The translations under genes were made by a program, and so were the position numbers. Under the pieces are notes generated by a model that was not told the DNA's origin, made no database searches, and worked only from the letters and a program-made list of their open reading frames with translations. This document shows positions 33,863 to 43,817 of a stretch of 64,000 bases of DNA, one piece after another; within the stretch, counting starts at the first letter, position 1; each line of letters starts with the position of its first letter. Source of the DNA: Stenotrophomonas koreensis (GTDB lineage Bacteria; Pseudomonadota; Gammaproteobacteria; Xanthomonadales; Xanthomonadaceae); the NCBI RefSeq assembly GCF_001431525.1, contig NZ_LDJH01000006.1, forward strand, positions 124,001 to 188,000. Direction: 5' to 3'.

Positions 33863-35692
33863 TCACTCGGCCGGGGTGGAGGGGGTGGCGGTCTGGCTGT
33901 CGATCCAGCGCTGGATCTTGCCCTGCAGGATATCCAGCGGCAGCGAACCGTCACGCAGGATTTCGGCATGGAACTGGCGCAGGTCGAACTGCTCGCCCAG
34001 TGCCTGGCGGGCGTGTTCGCGCAGCTTGCGCAGCTGCCATTCGCCGGCCCGTGCCGACAGGGCCTGGCCGGGCATGGCCAGCGAGCGTTCGACCTCCAGC
34101 GCGGCATCGGCGGCACTGAGGTCGGCCTCCTTCTGCAGGTACTGCGCCGCCTGCTGGCGGCTCCAGCCCTGGGCATGCAGGCCGGTGTCGATCACGATGC
34201 GCGCGGTGCGCAGCAGGCTGGCATGCAGGTAGCCCAGTTGCTCGTGCGCCTGGTCATACAGCCCCAGCTCCTGCCCCAGCGCCTCGGCGTACAGGCCCCA
34301 GCCCTCGACGAATGCGGTATCGCCGGTATAGCGACGGAAGCGCGGCAGGGCGCTGCCATTGCCACGCTGGCCCAGCTGCAGGTGATGGCCGGGCAGGGCT
34401 TCGTGCAGGTACTGCTGGGTGATGGCCCAGCGCGGGCGGCTGGCCAGCTCGTGGGTGTTGATCCGCAGCGTGCCAGGCTGGTCGTTGCCGGCCGGCGGCT
34501 GGTAGCTGACCGCACTGGCGGTCAAGGCGCGCGAGGCGTCCAGCGGCAGGATCTGCAGCGGCGCCAGTTCCAGTGCCGGCATCACCGCGGCCAGTGGTGC
34601 GGCCAGCTCGCGCCCGGCCTGCTGGTAGGCCTGGACCAGGGCCTGGGCGCTGGGCAGCGCATGGGCCTTGTCGGTGTGCAGGGCGTGGATCGCGCGCTCG
34701 CGCCGGCCGCGGATGCGGTGGCTGCGCAGGGTGCTGGTGATTTCGCCCTGCAGCCGGGTCACTTCGGCCTGGGCCAGCTGGTGCAGCTGCTGCGGGTCCT
34801 GGCTGATGGTGGTGTACTGGACGATGTTGTGCGCATACAGCGCCGCGCCGCCGGGCAGGGCGCCGAGGCCATCGCTGTCACGGCAGGCCGGCAGGTACTC
34901 GGTGGCGATGAAGCCACGCAGTGCGCGGTAGGCCGGCAGGATGCGGTTGTCGATCATGCGCTGGTATTCGGCGCTGAGTCGCTCGCGGTCGGCGGCGCTG
35001 AACTCTTCCGGCATCGCCCGGATCGGGCCCCAGAACAGGCTGTCCTGGGCGGTGTCGGCGGCCAGCACCGCATCCAGCTGCGGCAACACTTTTTCCATCA
35101 GTGCCCGCGGCTGCACCACACCGGCGGCGATGCCCTGGCGCATGTTGTCGATGGCCTGGTTGAACAGCGTGGGGATGCCCAGCGAGCGCCGCGACCAGTT
35201 TTCGTAATCCTTGACGGTGTTGAACGGCTGGGCGCCGGCACCGGAGCCGAGCAGGGCGATGATCGTAGCCGGGTTGTAATAGGAATTGACCGGCAGCATC
35301 CACGCCGGGTGGTCGCGCCCGGCCAGTGCGGCGCGGGTATCACGCACGAAGATCTGGTAACTGAGCAGGTCCTGGCCCTGCAGGCCATCGGCGCCGATGG
35401 CCTCGGCCCGGGCCAGCCATTCCTGGTTGAACTCCAGGTACTGCTGGCGGAAGGCCAGCGACAGCGTGTTGGGCAGCTGGTCGTTGTAGCGGGCATCGCC
35501 CTGCAGGGTGGCCTGCAGGGGATCGAGCTTCATCAGCGCATCCCAGTACTGGGCATACAGCGCGTTGAGCCGGTTGGCCTTGTCGGCCGGGGCGCTGGCA
35601 GTGCGCCGCTGGGCTTCGGCCGGTGGCGCCGGCAGGCACAGCAGGCAGGTACCCAGGGCGAGCAGCACAGCGCGGGACAGGGACACGATCAT
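33863..35692 (-). CDS. DUF885 family secreted metalloprotein (predicted peptidase)
   Basis: 609 residues. Signal peptide (IVSLSRAVLLALGTCLLCLPAP) and the DUF885 body, with HEALPGHH (metal-binding HExxGHH-like motif) and TAFVEGWGLYAEAL as signatures. Members are widespread in Xanthomonadaceae in several copies and are predicted zinc carboxypeptidase-like enzymes. ATG 35692 is taken; ATG 35701 is three codons upstream. Upstream partner of the serine hydrolase in a two-gene operon, both exported, which suggests joint work on extracellular peptides or esters. Confidence 0.87.
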   Translation of the reverse strand: MIVSLSRAVLLALGTCLLCLPAPPAEAQRRTASAPADKANRLNALYAQYWDALMKLDPLQATLQGDARYNDQLPNTLSLAFRQQYLEFNQEWLARAEAIGADGLQGQDLLSYQIFVRDTRAALAGRDHPAWMLPVNSYYNPATIIALLGSGAGAQPFNTVKDYENWSRRSLGIPTLFNQAIDNMRQGIAAGVVQPRALMEKVLPQLDAVLAADTAQDSLFWGPIRAMPEEFSAADRERLSAEYQRMIDNRILPAYRALRGFIATEYLPACRDSDGLGALPGGAALYAHNIVQYTTISQDPQQLHQLAQAEVTRLQGEITSTLRSHRIRGRRERAIHALHTDKAHALPSAQALVQAYQQAGRELAAPLAAVMPALELAPLQILPLDASRALTASAVSYQPPAGNDQPGTLRINTHELASRPRWAITQQYLHEALPGHHLQLGQRGNGSALPRFRRYTGDTAFVEGWGLYAEALGQELGLYDQAHEQLGYLHASLLRTARIVIDTGLHAQGWSRQQAAQYLQKEADLSAADAALEVERSLAMPGQALSARAGEWQLRKLREHARQALGEQFDLRQFHAEILRDGSLPLDILQGKIQRWIDSQTATPSTPAE

Positions 35693-35789
35693 CGGCAGCA
35701 TCAAGCAGTTGCAAGCACTGCAGAGTGCCTGATAGCCACGCTCAATGACAGCTTGACAGCCTCGCCGGGCTGCGCCACAGGTAAAGGGT

Positions 35790-36476
35790 TCAGTTGCCGC
35801 TGCGTTCGCCGGCGCGGGTGAACGGCACCGTATCCGGGGCCACTGCACCGCCGGAAATGATGAAGCTCATCGCCTGGTCCACGCTCCAGTCGGTGGGGGT
35901 GAGCAGCTCGACCGGCACGATTTCCAGGTAGCCGGAGGTCGGGTTGGGGGTGGTCGGCACATACACCGCGGCCAGCTCGCGGCCGGTGCCGGTCTCGCGG
36001 ATGACCCGGGTGACCAGGCCGACCGACTTCATCTCACGGTGCGGGAAGTCGATCAGCACCACGCGCTGGGTGCTGCCCGGCTTGGTCTGCAGGATGTCCA
36101 GCAGCTTGCGTGCGCTGTCATAGATGATGCTGGCCAGCGGGATGCGCTGGATCAGCGCCCCGGTCCAGGCCAGCAGCTTCTGCCCGACCACCCGCCGGCT
36201 CAGCGCGCCGACGACGATGATCACCAGTACCGTGGCCAGCAGGCCGATCACATCCTGCATCCACTCGGCCTTGAACCAGCCCAGCGACTCGGGAAAGGAG
36301 GCGGCCACCCGTTCGGAAAACGGCACCACCAGCGGGCGGCTCAGGCTGGAGAGCAGGACGAAGACAAACTTCACCACGACCCAGGTCAGCCAGATTGGCA
36401 GCAGGGTGAGCAGGCCGGTCAGGAACAGGCGTTGCAGCGAAGGGCGGTGGGGCTGGGGGACGGCATCGGGCGACAT
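35790..36476 (-). CDS. DUF502 membrane protein
   Basis: 228 residues. Two membrane helices (LFLTGLLTLLPIWLTWVVVKFVFVL and VIGLLATVLVIIVVGAL) flank a short loop, followed by a cytoplasmic domain with IPLASIIYDSARKLLDIL, VVLIDFPHREMKSVGLVTR and VYVPTTPNPTSGYLEIV, the DUF502 signature shared with plant COV proteins. Function unresolved, linked to membrane organisation. Divergent from the 465-residue hypothetical gene; 189 bp between them hold both promoters. Confidence 0.9.
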   Translation of the reverse strand: MSPDAVPQPHRPSLQRLFLTGLLTLLPIWLTWVVVKFVFVLLSSLSRPLVVPFSERVAASFPESLGWFKAEWMQDVIGLLATVLVIIVVGALSRRVVGQKLLAWTGALIQRIPLASIIYDSARKLLDILQTKPGSTQRVVLIDFPHREMKSVGLVTRVIRETGTGRELAAVYVPTTPNPTSGYLEIVPVELLTPTDWSVDQAMSFIISGGAVAPDTVPFTRAGERSGN

Positions 36477-36665
36477 CGGCGCATTGTATCGGGGTGTGAA
36501 GACGCACGTGGCTTGTGCTCATTCATGTTCACGGGCGTGCTGTCGACCGGCGGGACTTTGCATTGGTGTTCTGGTTGTGTATAACACCGATTCTCAGGCG
36601 GCCAGCTGTGGCCGGCCGCCCTCCGCGCACCGGGTGCGCACTGACCGGGGAATGGGGGACTACGG

Positions 36666-38063
36666 ATGGTGATGTTCAAACGGATGGCCTGGGCCGTGTC
36701 CGGGCTGCTTTGCCTGCTGCTGGTAGTGATGCTGGTCTCGCGCTACTGGCCGGCATCCGCCATGCAAAAGCAGGCCCGCGCAGCACTGGAAGGGCCGGTG
36801 GCCTGGCCGGGTGACAACGGCTGGGCGCTGCTGGAAACGCTCAGCCATGAGGACCTGGACATGGCCCAGCGCCAGGCCCTGGTCGATGACCGTGCCGCGC
36901 GCTTTGCGCAGTGGGTGCAGGCCACGGCGCCGCAACGCTACGGCGAGCCGGAGCCGGGCCCCGTGCAACATGGGCAGCTTCCCAAGCTGGCGCTGCCAGG
37001 GCAGCGCTGGATGGCGGACGAGGTGCTGTGCCGTGGCGGCAACCGCGACTGCCTGGCCCAGGTGAGGCGTGATCCGCAGGCGGTAGCGGCCGCGTTGCAG
37101 GCACGCCGTGGCGTGATCGAACGGGTGGCGGCACTGGCCGATTACGGCCACGTGCGCTCGCCGTACCTGGCCGATGTGGACATGCCGTATCCGGCACCCA
37201 TCTCGCGCCTGTTTGACCCGCTGGCTGCACACGCGCTGGCCCATGCCCAGGGCGACAGTCCGCTGGCAATGACCGGGCTGTGCCGGGACATCGGTACCGC
37301 GCGCATGCTGCTCGGCCACAGCGACAACGTGGTGGTGGCGATGACCGGCCAGTCCATGCTCCAGGCAAATACCTTGCTGCTGGCCCAGGTGCTGGCCGAA
37401 CTGCCGCCTGCCACCCCGCTGCCGGAGAGCTGCGCCGCCGTGCTGGTGCCGCTGTCGGTGGAGCAGATGAGCCTGTGCATACCGGTACGTGGTGACTATG
37501 CGATGGTGGGCGCGGCCACCCGACAAAGTTATGAGCATGAAGTAGGTGACACCGCCGGCGGCTCGTGGCTGTTCAATGTCGACAAGACCCTGAACCGCAA
37601 TGCAGCCTACATGGGACAGGGCTGCCTGGCACCGCTGCGCCAGCGCGTGGCGCAGGATCTGCCGGCCCAACCCGATCTTGCGGTCAGTTCGCTCTGGCGG
37701 GTCGAATGCCCGGCCAATGCCATTGGCTGCATCCTCTCGGCCATCGCCGGGCCGGCGTACACCGATTACATCCTGCGCGCCCAGGATGCCGGCGCGCAGC
37801 AGCGCCTGCTGGCCGCGCTGGTCTGGTTGCGCGGGCAGCCGGGCGATGAGCCGCTGGCGCAACGCCTGCAGCGCCTGCCGCCGGAGCTGGTTTCTGCGCA
37901 GCGGCCGATCCGCCTCAGTGTCGATGGCCGCGCGCTGCAGGTGGACAGCTATTACCGCAAGGGTCAGCCGGCCAATGGGCCGGTCAGCCTGCCACTGCCG
38001 CAGGCCTGGTGGCCGGCGCCAGCCCCGGTCACGGCCGCGGCCGCGGACACACCCGCGCCGTGA
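36666..38063 (+). CDS. Hypothetical membrane-anchored protein (465 aa)
   Basis: Not recognised. One N-terminal anchor (RMAWAVSGLLCLLLVVMLVS) followed by a large presumably periplasmic, alpha-helical domain. Several cysteines are paired by spacing (EVLCRGGNRDCLAQV, VECPANAIGCILS), which fits disulphides. The C-terminus is Pro/Ala-rich and disordered. GGGGGAC precedes the ATG at 36666. I know of similar single-anchor proteins annotated as hypothetical in Xanthomonadaceae, but no function. Confidence 0.72.
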   Translation: MVMFKRMAWAVSGLLCLLLVVMLVSRYWPASAMQKQARAALEGPVAWPGDNGWALLETLSHEDLDMAQRQALVDDRAARFAQWVQATAPQRYGEPEPGPVQHGQLPKLALPGQRWMADEVLCRGGNRDCLAQVRRDPQAVAAALQARRGVIERVAALADYGHVRSPYLADVDMPYPAPISRLFDPLAAHALAHAQGDSPLAMTGLCRDIGTARMLLGHSDNVVVAMTGQSMLQANTLLLAQVLAELPPATPLPESCAAVLVPLSVEQMSLCIPVRGDYAMVGAATRQSYEHEVGDTAGGSWLFNVDKTLNRNAAYMGQGCLAPLRQRVAQDLPAQPDLAVSSLWRVECPANAIGCILSAIAGPAYTDYILRAQDAGAQQRLLAALVWLRGQPGDEPLAQRLQRLPPELVSAQRPIRLSVDGRALQVDSYYRKGQPANGPVSLPLPQAWWPAPAPVTAAAADTPAP

Positions 38064-38129
38064 GCGCGTGGCCGGGTCAGGGCCGGCCCGCTGCGGTGCG
38101 GGATGTCATCGGGGCCAGTGCTGGCGTGC

Positions 38130-38582
38130 TCAGCGCTGGTCCGGCTTCAGCCGGATGTACACCTGCTTGCGCACCCGGGCCACGACATCGCCCTGGGCAT
38201 CAATAATCTCGTTCTCAAACCAGCGCAGCACCTTGTCGCCGCCACTGGCCTGCTGCCGGAGCTCATCAATCAGTGCCTGGCTGAGTTTGAACTCGGCAAA
38301 TACCACCGCCTTGCCCGGTTTGATGAACTCGATTTCGCCGGCCTTGTCCCAGACGAAATAGGCCGGCCCCAGGTTCTTGAGCAGGGCCAGCATCCAGAAC
38401 GGGTCGGTCATCGAAAACAGGTTGCCGCCAAAATGGGTACGCACGTAATTGACGTTCCACAGGCGCTGGCGCAGCTCGACCCGGATGGCGCGGTAGTCGG
38501 CGCTGATCGCGGTGACGTGGATGCCGGCAAACAGGTAGGGCGGCCACAGGTTGATGGCATGGCGGAAGAGCGTGGCGTTCAT
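38130..38582 (-). CDS. DUF4442 hotdog-fold thioesterase-like protein
   Basis: 150 residues. LWPPYLFAGIHVTAISADYR, LWNVNYVRTHFGGNLFSMTDPFW and GEIEFIKPGK are DUF4442 hallmarks; the family is a hotdog fold related to acyl-CoA thioesterases (YiiD C-terminal type). FGGNLFSMTDP contains the likely active-site region. The substrate is unknown. Start ATG 38582 by family length. Convergent with the preceding hypothetical gene. Confidence 0.85.
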   Translation of the reverse strand: MNATLFRHAINLWPPYLFAGIHVTAISADYRAIRVELRQRLWNVNYVRTHFGGNLFSMTDPFWMLALLKNLGPAYFVWDKAGEIEFIKPGKAVVFAEFKLSQALIDELRQQASGGDKVLRWFENEIIDAQGDVVARVRKQVYIRLKPDQR

Positions 38583-38660
38583 CGCGGACGGATTGCAAAA
38601 CGAAAGCGCGCAGTCTAACAAACGCCCCCGTACGGTGAGTCTGCCGGCCCTGCGGAAACG

Positions 38661-38687
38661 ACAACGCCCCGCTGGGCGGGGCGTTGT
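38661..38687. terminator. Terminator after the thioredoxin-TPR gene
   Basis: 11-bp perfect stem ACAACGCCCCG / CGGGGCGTTGT with 5-nt loop, 48 bp beyond the stop of the minus-strand gene at 38735. Confidence 0.8.
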
Positions 38688-38734
38688 CAGTGATGACCTG
38701 GCTACCGTTGCCGGCAGCCCGCCTGGCCTGGGCT

Positions 38735-39598
38735 TCAGAACAGGATCGAGCTCATCCTGCGGCGGTAGCGGCTGACCAGGTCTTCGTCCTCGATCACCCG
38801 GAACGCATCGATCAGTGCCTTGCGTGGCAGGCCGTCGGCAAAGCTGCGGTCGGCGGCGAGCATGGCGATGAACTGCTCCAGCGCGGCCTCGTCCTCGCCG
38901 GCCAGCAGGTGCTGCACACCGCGCAGGTGGCGCGCAGCCAGGTCCTTGTCATCGTCGGCAATGCGCGCATCGAGCACGACCGGTGCCGGGGCATCGGCCA
39001 GGGCGGCGGCAAAATCCAGCCGGGCCCTGGCGCGTACCGCGCGGTCATCGGTGGACAGGTTGGCCGGCAATGCATCGATCAGGGCACTGGCCTCGCTGCT
39101 GGCGCCGGTCTTGAGCAGGGCCAGGGCGAGGTCGAGCTTGAGCTCGTCCTTGTCCGGCTCGGCAGCTACCGCGGCGCGGGCGGCGGCGACCTGTTCGGCC
39201 GGGGTCAGCTCCACCGCGGCCACTTCGCCCAGGTCTTCGCTGGTCTGCGGGGCCGGGGTGATGTTGTTGCGGGTCAGGAACTCACGCAGCTGGTTTTCCG
39301 GAATCACCCCCGGGAAGCCGTCGATGATCTGGCCCTGGTACATCAAAAACACGGTGGGCACCGAGCGGATCTGGAAGGCGGCGCCGACCTGCTGCTCCTT
39401 GTCCACGTCCACCTTGCCCAGCACGAAGGCGCCGTTGTACTCGGCCGCCAGCTTTTCCAGCAGCGGGCCAAGGGTCTGGCAGGGGCCGCACCAGGTCGCC
39501 CAGAAGTCGATCAGCACCGGGCGCTGCATCGATTGCTGGATGACCTCGGCCTCGAAACCTTCGGTGGTGACATCAAAAACGTGGGGCTGCGGGTGCAT
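38735..39598 (-). CDS. Thioredoxin-domain TPR co-chaperone (CnoX/YbbN-like)
   Basis: 287 residues. N-terminal thioredoxin fold with active WCGPC (Cys37, Cys40) and cis-proline SVPTVF, then from about residue 140 TPR-like helices (ELKLDLALALLKTGASSEASAL, AARHLRGVQHLLAGEDEAALEQF). E. coli CnoX protects proteins from oxidation and hands them to GroEL/DnaK; E. coli CnoX has SXXC, whereas here the full CxxC remains, as in several other proteobacteria. The start at MHPQPHVFDV is the first ATG with family similarity. Confidence 0.9.
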   Translation of the reverse strand: MHPQPHVFDVTTEGFEAEVIQQSMQRPVLIDFWATWCGPCQTLGPLLEKLAAEYNGAFVLGKVDVDKEQQVGAAFQIRSVPTVFLMYQGQIIDGFPGVIPENQLREFLTRNNITPAPQTSEDLGEVAAVELTPAEQVAAARAAVAAEPDKDELKLDLALALLKTGASSEASALIDALPANLSTDDRAVRARARLDFAAALADAPAPVVLDARIADDDKDLAARHLRGVQHLLAGEDEAALEQFIAMLAADRSFADGLPRKALIDAFRVIEDEDLVSRYRRRMSSILF

Positions 39599-39737
39599 GG
39601 GCGCGGCTCGGTAATGGTTCAAGGAACTTGCAACATGGTGGTGGTGCCGGCACAACTCAAGCCTGTCCCTGCAGGCCGCGCGCGGGTGCCGGGGGATGCG
39701 GGCACAATGGGCGCCTGTACCCCGGATTGATCCTGCA

Positions 39738-40364
39738 ATGCCCCAGCCTGTTTGGTCGCGATTTTCTTTCCCGGCCGCGTTGATCGCGGCCAGTCTGTTC
39801 GCAGCCGGTGTGCTGCTGGCATGCGTCCAGGTGCCCGAATACCGGCTCATGCAGCATCCGCTGGCGCTGCTGGGAACCTTGCCCGGCTGGCAGGGCGGGG
39901 TGTTCCGGTGGCTGCTGTTCGTGCTGCCCGGCCTGCTGATGGGCATCAGTGCGCTGTGCCTGCCGCCGGCGTTGCTGGCAACGCGCCCGGGGCGGATCAG
40001 CCAGCACCTGCTGGTGATTGCCGCGCTGGGATTCATGTTGATGGGCATGTTGCCGATTGCGCCGCACGGTCCGCTGGAAACGGCGATGCGTGCGCAGGCG
40101 ACGGCCTGGCTGCTGTGGCTGGCTGCCGTCGTCGCGGCGCTGGTGATGCAGGCCATGGCCCTGCTGCAGGCCGGCCGCCAGCGTTGGGCAGTGGCCGCAC
40201 TGGGCAGCGCGCTGTTGCTGCTGGTGCTGAGCCTGCTGCCGTTGCCGTGGTTGCCGGGCCCGGTCGCGCAGCTGCTGGCCTGGGCCGGCTGGATGGTCTG
40301 CGCGGCGGTACTGGCGCAGGTTGGCGCCAGAGGCCGGCCGGTGGTGACTTCCGATCCGGATTAA
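39738..40364 (+). CDS. DUF998-like integral membrane protein
   Basis: 208 residues with about six helices (FPAALIAASLFAAGVLLA, WLLFVLPGLLMGISAL, LLVIAALGFMLMGMLP, WLLWLAAVVAALVMQAMA, LGSALLLLVLSLLP, QLLAWAGWMVCAAVLA). YRLMQHPLALLGTLPGW and LPIAPHGP resemble DUF998 proteins; compare the gene at 18301-18990. Function unknown. Lies 106 bp before leuS on the same strand. Confidence 0.7.
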   Translation: MPQPVWSRFSFPAALIAASLFAAGVLLACVQVPEYRLMQHPLALLGTLPGWQGGVFRWLLFVLPGLLMGISALCLPPALLATRPGRISQHLLVIAALGFMLMGMLPIAPHGPLETAMRAQATAWLLWLAAVVAALVMQAMALLQAGRQRWAVAALGSALLLLVLSLLPLPWLPGPVAQLLAWAGWMVCAAVLAQVGARGRPVVTSDPD

Positions 40365-40470
40365 TCCCTTGCCGCTCAATGGGGTGGGGGCAGGTCGGGG
40401 GGCTGGATTGGTAGCCCTTGCGGCACTGCGGTAACCTTCACGGTTTGTTGCCGTCCAAGCCCCCGTGTCC

Positions 40471-43116
40471 ATGTCCAACGTAGAAATCAACGCCTACGAC
40501 CCACAGCAGGTCGAATCCACCGCCCAGTCGTTCTGGGAGGCCAGCCGTGCGTTCGAGGTTGCCGAAACCACGGACAAGCCCAAGTACTACTGCCTGTCGA
40601 TGCTGCCGTACCCGTCAGGGGCGCTGCACATGGGGCACGTGCGCAACTACACCATTGGCGATGTGATCAGCCGCTACAAGCGGATGACCGGCTTCAATGT
40701 GCTGCAGCCGATGGGCTGGGACGCGTTCGGCCTGCCGGCCGAGAACGCGGCGATCAAGAACAAGACCGCCCCGGCCAAGTGGACCTACGCCAACATCGCC
40801 CACATGCGCAGCCAGCTCAAGTCGCTGGGCTATGCCATTGACTGGACCCGCGAGTTCGCCACCTGCAGCCCGGACTACTACGTCCACGAGCAGCGCATGT
40901 TCGTGCGCCTGATGCGCAAGGGCCTGGCCTACCGCCGCAACTCGGTGGTCAACTGGGACCCGGTGGACAACACCGTGCTGGCCAACGAGCAGGTCATCGA
41001 CGGCCGTGGCTGGCGTTCCGGCGCGCTGGTGGAAAAGCGCGAGATCCCGCAGTGGTTCCTGCGCATCACCGATTACGCCCAGGAACTGCTGGACGGCCTG
41101 GATGAGCTGGACGGCTGGCCGGAATCGGTCAAGACCATGCAGCGCAACTGGATCGGCCGCTCCGAAGGCCTGGAGATCGAGTTCCAGGTGCGCGATGCCG
41201 ACGGCAGTGCGCTGGACCCGCTGCGCGTGTTCACCACCCGCCCGGACACCCTGATGGGCGTGAGCTTTGTCTCCATCGCCGGCGAACACCCGCTGGCCCA
41301 GCATGCTGCCAGCAGCAACCCGGCACTGGCCGCGTTGCTGGCCGAGCTCAAGCAGGGCGGCGTCTCCGAAGCCGAGCTGGAAACCCAGGAAAAGCGCGGC
41401 ATGGACACCGGCCTGCGCGCCATCCATCCGGTCACCGGCGAGGAAGTGCCGGTGTGGGTGGCCAACTTCGTGCTGATGGGCTACGGCACCGGCGCGGTGA
41501 TGGCCGTCCCCGGCCATGACCAGCGCGATTTCGAATTCGCCAGCAAGTACGCCCTGCCCAAGAAGCAGGTCATCGTGCTGAAGGACCCGCGCAACGACGA
41601 GGAGCGCAGCTGGTCGGCCGATGAGTGGAAGGACTGGTACGGCGACAAGACCCGTCAGATCGAGCTGATCAATTCGGCCGAGTTTGACGGGCTGGATTTC
41701 CAGGGCGCCTTCGAGGCACTGGCCGAGCGTTTCGAGCGCAAGGGCCAGGGCCAGCGCCGGGTCAATTACCGCCTGCGCGACTGGGGCGTGAGCCGCCAGC
41801 GCTACTGGGGCTGTCCGATCCCGGTGATCTACTGCGGCAAGTGCGGCGCGGTGCCGGTGCCGGAAGACCAGCTGCCGGTGCTGCTGCCCGAGGACGTGGT
41901 GCTGGAAGGCACCGGTTCGCCGATCAAGTCCGACCCGCAGTGGCGCAAGTGCCAGTGCCCGGAATGCGGTGCCGACGCCGAGCGCGAGACCGACACCTTC
42001 GACACCTTCATGGAATCGAGCTGGTACTACGCCCGCTACACCTCCCCGGGTGCGCGCGAGGCGGTGGACAAGCGCGGCAACTACTGGTTGCCGGTGGACC
42101 AGTACATCGGTGGCATCGAGCACGCGATCCTGCACCTGATGTACTTCCGCTTCTTCCACAAGCTGCTGCGCGATGCACGCATGGTCGACAGCAACGAACC
42201 GGCGAAGAACCTGCTGTGCCAGGGCATGGTCATTGCCGAGACCTTCTACCGCGAGCTGCCCAACGGCGGCAAGGACTGGTTCAATCCGGCCGACGTGGAT
42301 GTGGTGCGTGACGAGCGCGGCCGCATCACCGGTGCCACCCTGCGCGCCGATGGCCAGCCGGTGGTGATCGGTGGCGTGGAGAAGATGTCCAAGTCCAAGA
42401 ACAACGGCGTGGACCCGCAGACGATGGTGGGCAAGTACGGTGCCGACACCGTGCGCCTGTTCTCGATGTTCGCCGCCCCGCCGGAACAGTCGCTGGAGTG
42501 GAACGAGGCCGGTGTCGATGGCATGGCGCGCTTCCTGCGCCGGCTGTGGGCGCTGGTGGCCCGGCATGTCGAGGCCGGTGTGGTGTCCTCCGCGCTGGAT
42601 GTGGCCAGCCTGACCGCACCGCAGAAGGACCTGCGCCGCAAGCTGCACGAGACCATTGCCAAGGTTGGTGACGACTACGGCCGCCGTTACAGCTTCAATA
42701 CCGCCATTGCCGCGGTGATGGAGCTGCTCAACGTGCTGGGCAAGTTCGATGATGCCTCCGACAACGGCCGCGCGCTGCGCCAGGAAGCCCTGGAAACCGT
42801 GGTGCTGCTGCTCAACCCGATCACCCCGCACGCCTGTCATGCGCTGTGGCAGCAGCTGGGCCACGCCGAGACGGTGCTGGAAGACATCGCCTTCCCGCAG
42901 GCCGATCCGGCGGCGCTCAAGCGTGATGCGCTGACCCTGGCGGTGCAGGTCAACGGCAAGCTGCGCGGCACCATCGAAGTGGCTGCCGATACCAGCCGCG
43001 AGCAGCTGGAAGCCCTGGGCTTGGCCGAGCCGAACGTGGTCAAGTTCCTGGAAGGCATGAGCGTGCGCAAGGTGATCATCGTGCCGGGCAAGATCATCAA
43101 CATCGTTGCTGGCTGA
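40471..43116 (+). CDS. leuS: Leucyl-tRNA synthetase
   Basis: 881-residue class I synthetase for tRNA-Leu. HMGH at residues 53-56 ([19 protein letters not shown]), the editing domain with [10 protein letters not shown] and [19 protein letters not shown] (aspartate of the editing site), and KMSKS at 638-642. ATG 40471 is used; GTG at 40465 is two codons upstream. It heads the classical cluster leuS-lptE-holA-nadD-rsfS-rlmH. Confidence 0.98.
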   Translation: MSNVEINAYDPQQVESTAQSFWEASRAFEVAETTDKPKYYCLSMLPYPSGALHMGHVRNYTIGDVISRYKRMTGFNVLQPMGWDAFGLPAENAAIKNKTAPAKWTYANIAHMRSQLKSLGYAIDWTREFATCSPDYYVHEQRMFVRLMRKGLAYRRNSVVNWDPVDNTVLANEQVIDGRGWRSGALVEKREIPQWFLRITDYAQELLDGLDELDGWPESVKTMQRNWIGRSEGLEIEFQVRDADGSALDPLRVFTTRPDTLMGVSFVSIAGEHPLAQHAASSNPALAALLAELKQGGVSEAELETQEKRGMDTGLRAIHPVTGEEVPVWVANFVLMGYGTGAVMAVPGHDQRDFEFASKYALPKKQVIVLKDPRNDEERSWSADEWKDWYGDKTRQIELINSAEFDGLDFQGAFEALAERFERKGQGQRRVNYRLRDWGVSRQRYWGCPIPVIYCGKCGAVPVPEDQLPVLLPEDVVLEGTGSPIKSDPQWRKCQCPECGADAERETDTFDTFMESSWYYARYTSPGAREAVDKRGNYWLPVDQYIGGIEHAILHLMYFRFFHKLLRDARMVDSNEPAKNLLCQGMVIAETFYRELPNGGKDWFNPADVDVVRDERGRITGATLRADGQPVVIGGVEKMSKSKNNGVDPQTMVGKYGADTVRLFSMFAAPPEQSLEWNEAGVDGMARFLRRLWALVARHVEAGVVSSALDVASLTAPQKDLRRKLHETIAKVGDDYGRRYSFNTAIAAVMELLNVLGKFDDASDNGRALRQEALETVVLLLNPITPHACHALWQQLGHAETVLEDIAFPQADPAALKRDALTLAVQVNGKLRGTIEVAADTSREQLEALGLAEPNVVKFLEGMSVRKVIIVPGKIINIVAG

Positions 43117-43205
43117 GCGGCCCGGTCCACACCTCCGGGTTCACACGGCATCGGGCAGACTGGCTGCCCGTTGCCGCCACCGTCCTGCTGCGCCACACTC
43201 CTCCC

Positions 43206-43784
43206 ATGACTCGACTGCTCCTAAGTATCGCGCTTGCCGCCGGCCTGGCCGGGTGTGGCTTTCACCCACGCAACGCCCTGATGCTGCCGGCCGACGTGCC
43301 GGCGGTGCAGGTCACCTCCAATGTGCCCTACAGCGAGCTGACCAAGCTGCTGGAACGCAACCTGCGTGCCACCGGGGCGCAGATCATTGCGGCCAGCGCC
43401 CGCAACGATGACCCCACCGAGCTGGAGCTGGCCGCCGATGCGGCACGCCTGCAGGTGCTGTCCGAGCGCTGGGGCGATCTGCCGATCGCCATCGATGGCC
43501 AGGGGCGCACGCAGGAATACCGGCTGCGTTATGCCACGATCTTCGTCTTCAAGCGTGCCGACGGTTCGGAGCTGGTGCCGCAGCAGGTGATCGAGCTCTC
43601 GCGCGATTACGTCGCCCCGCCCACCGATGCCACCGGCACCAGCACCGAACGTGAAATCCTCGCCGCCGAACTGCGCCGCGAGATGGCTGCCTCGATCCTG
43701 CGCCGTATCGATGGTGTGGTGCGTTCGCAGGCGGCCAGGGGCACCCTGGATGTCCGCCAGGACAACAATGCACCTGTGCGCTGA
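43206..43784 (+). CDS. lptE: LPS-assembly lipoprotein LptE
   Basis: 192 residues. Signal and lipobox AGCGFHPR (Cys17) as in LptE/RlpB. It plugs the LptD barrel in the outer membrane and helps place lipopolysaccharide at the surface. RTQEYRLRYATIFVFKRADG and REILAAELRREMAASILRRI are the recognisable conserved stretches. Position between leuS and holA is diagnostic. Confidence 0.95.
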   Translation: MTRLLLSIALAAGLAGCGFHPRNALMLPADVPAVQVTSNVPYSELTKLLERNLRATGAQIIAASARNDDPTELELAADAARLQVLSERWGDLPIAIDGQGRTQEYRLRYATIFVFKRADGSELVPQQVIELSRDYVAPPTDATGTSTEREILAAELRREMAASILRRIDGVVRSQAARGTLDVRQDNNAPVR

Positions 43785-43817
43785 GCGGCGGCAGCCTTTA
43801 CTGCGCGGAGCGGCCTG

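Noticed and set aside
40615-42864. A 749-codon minus-strand frame within leuS
   Set aside because: It is the antisense shadow of leuS, whose domains and motifs are intact.
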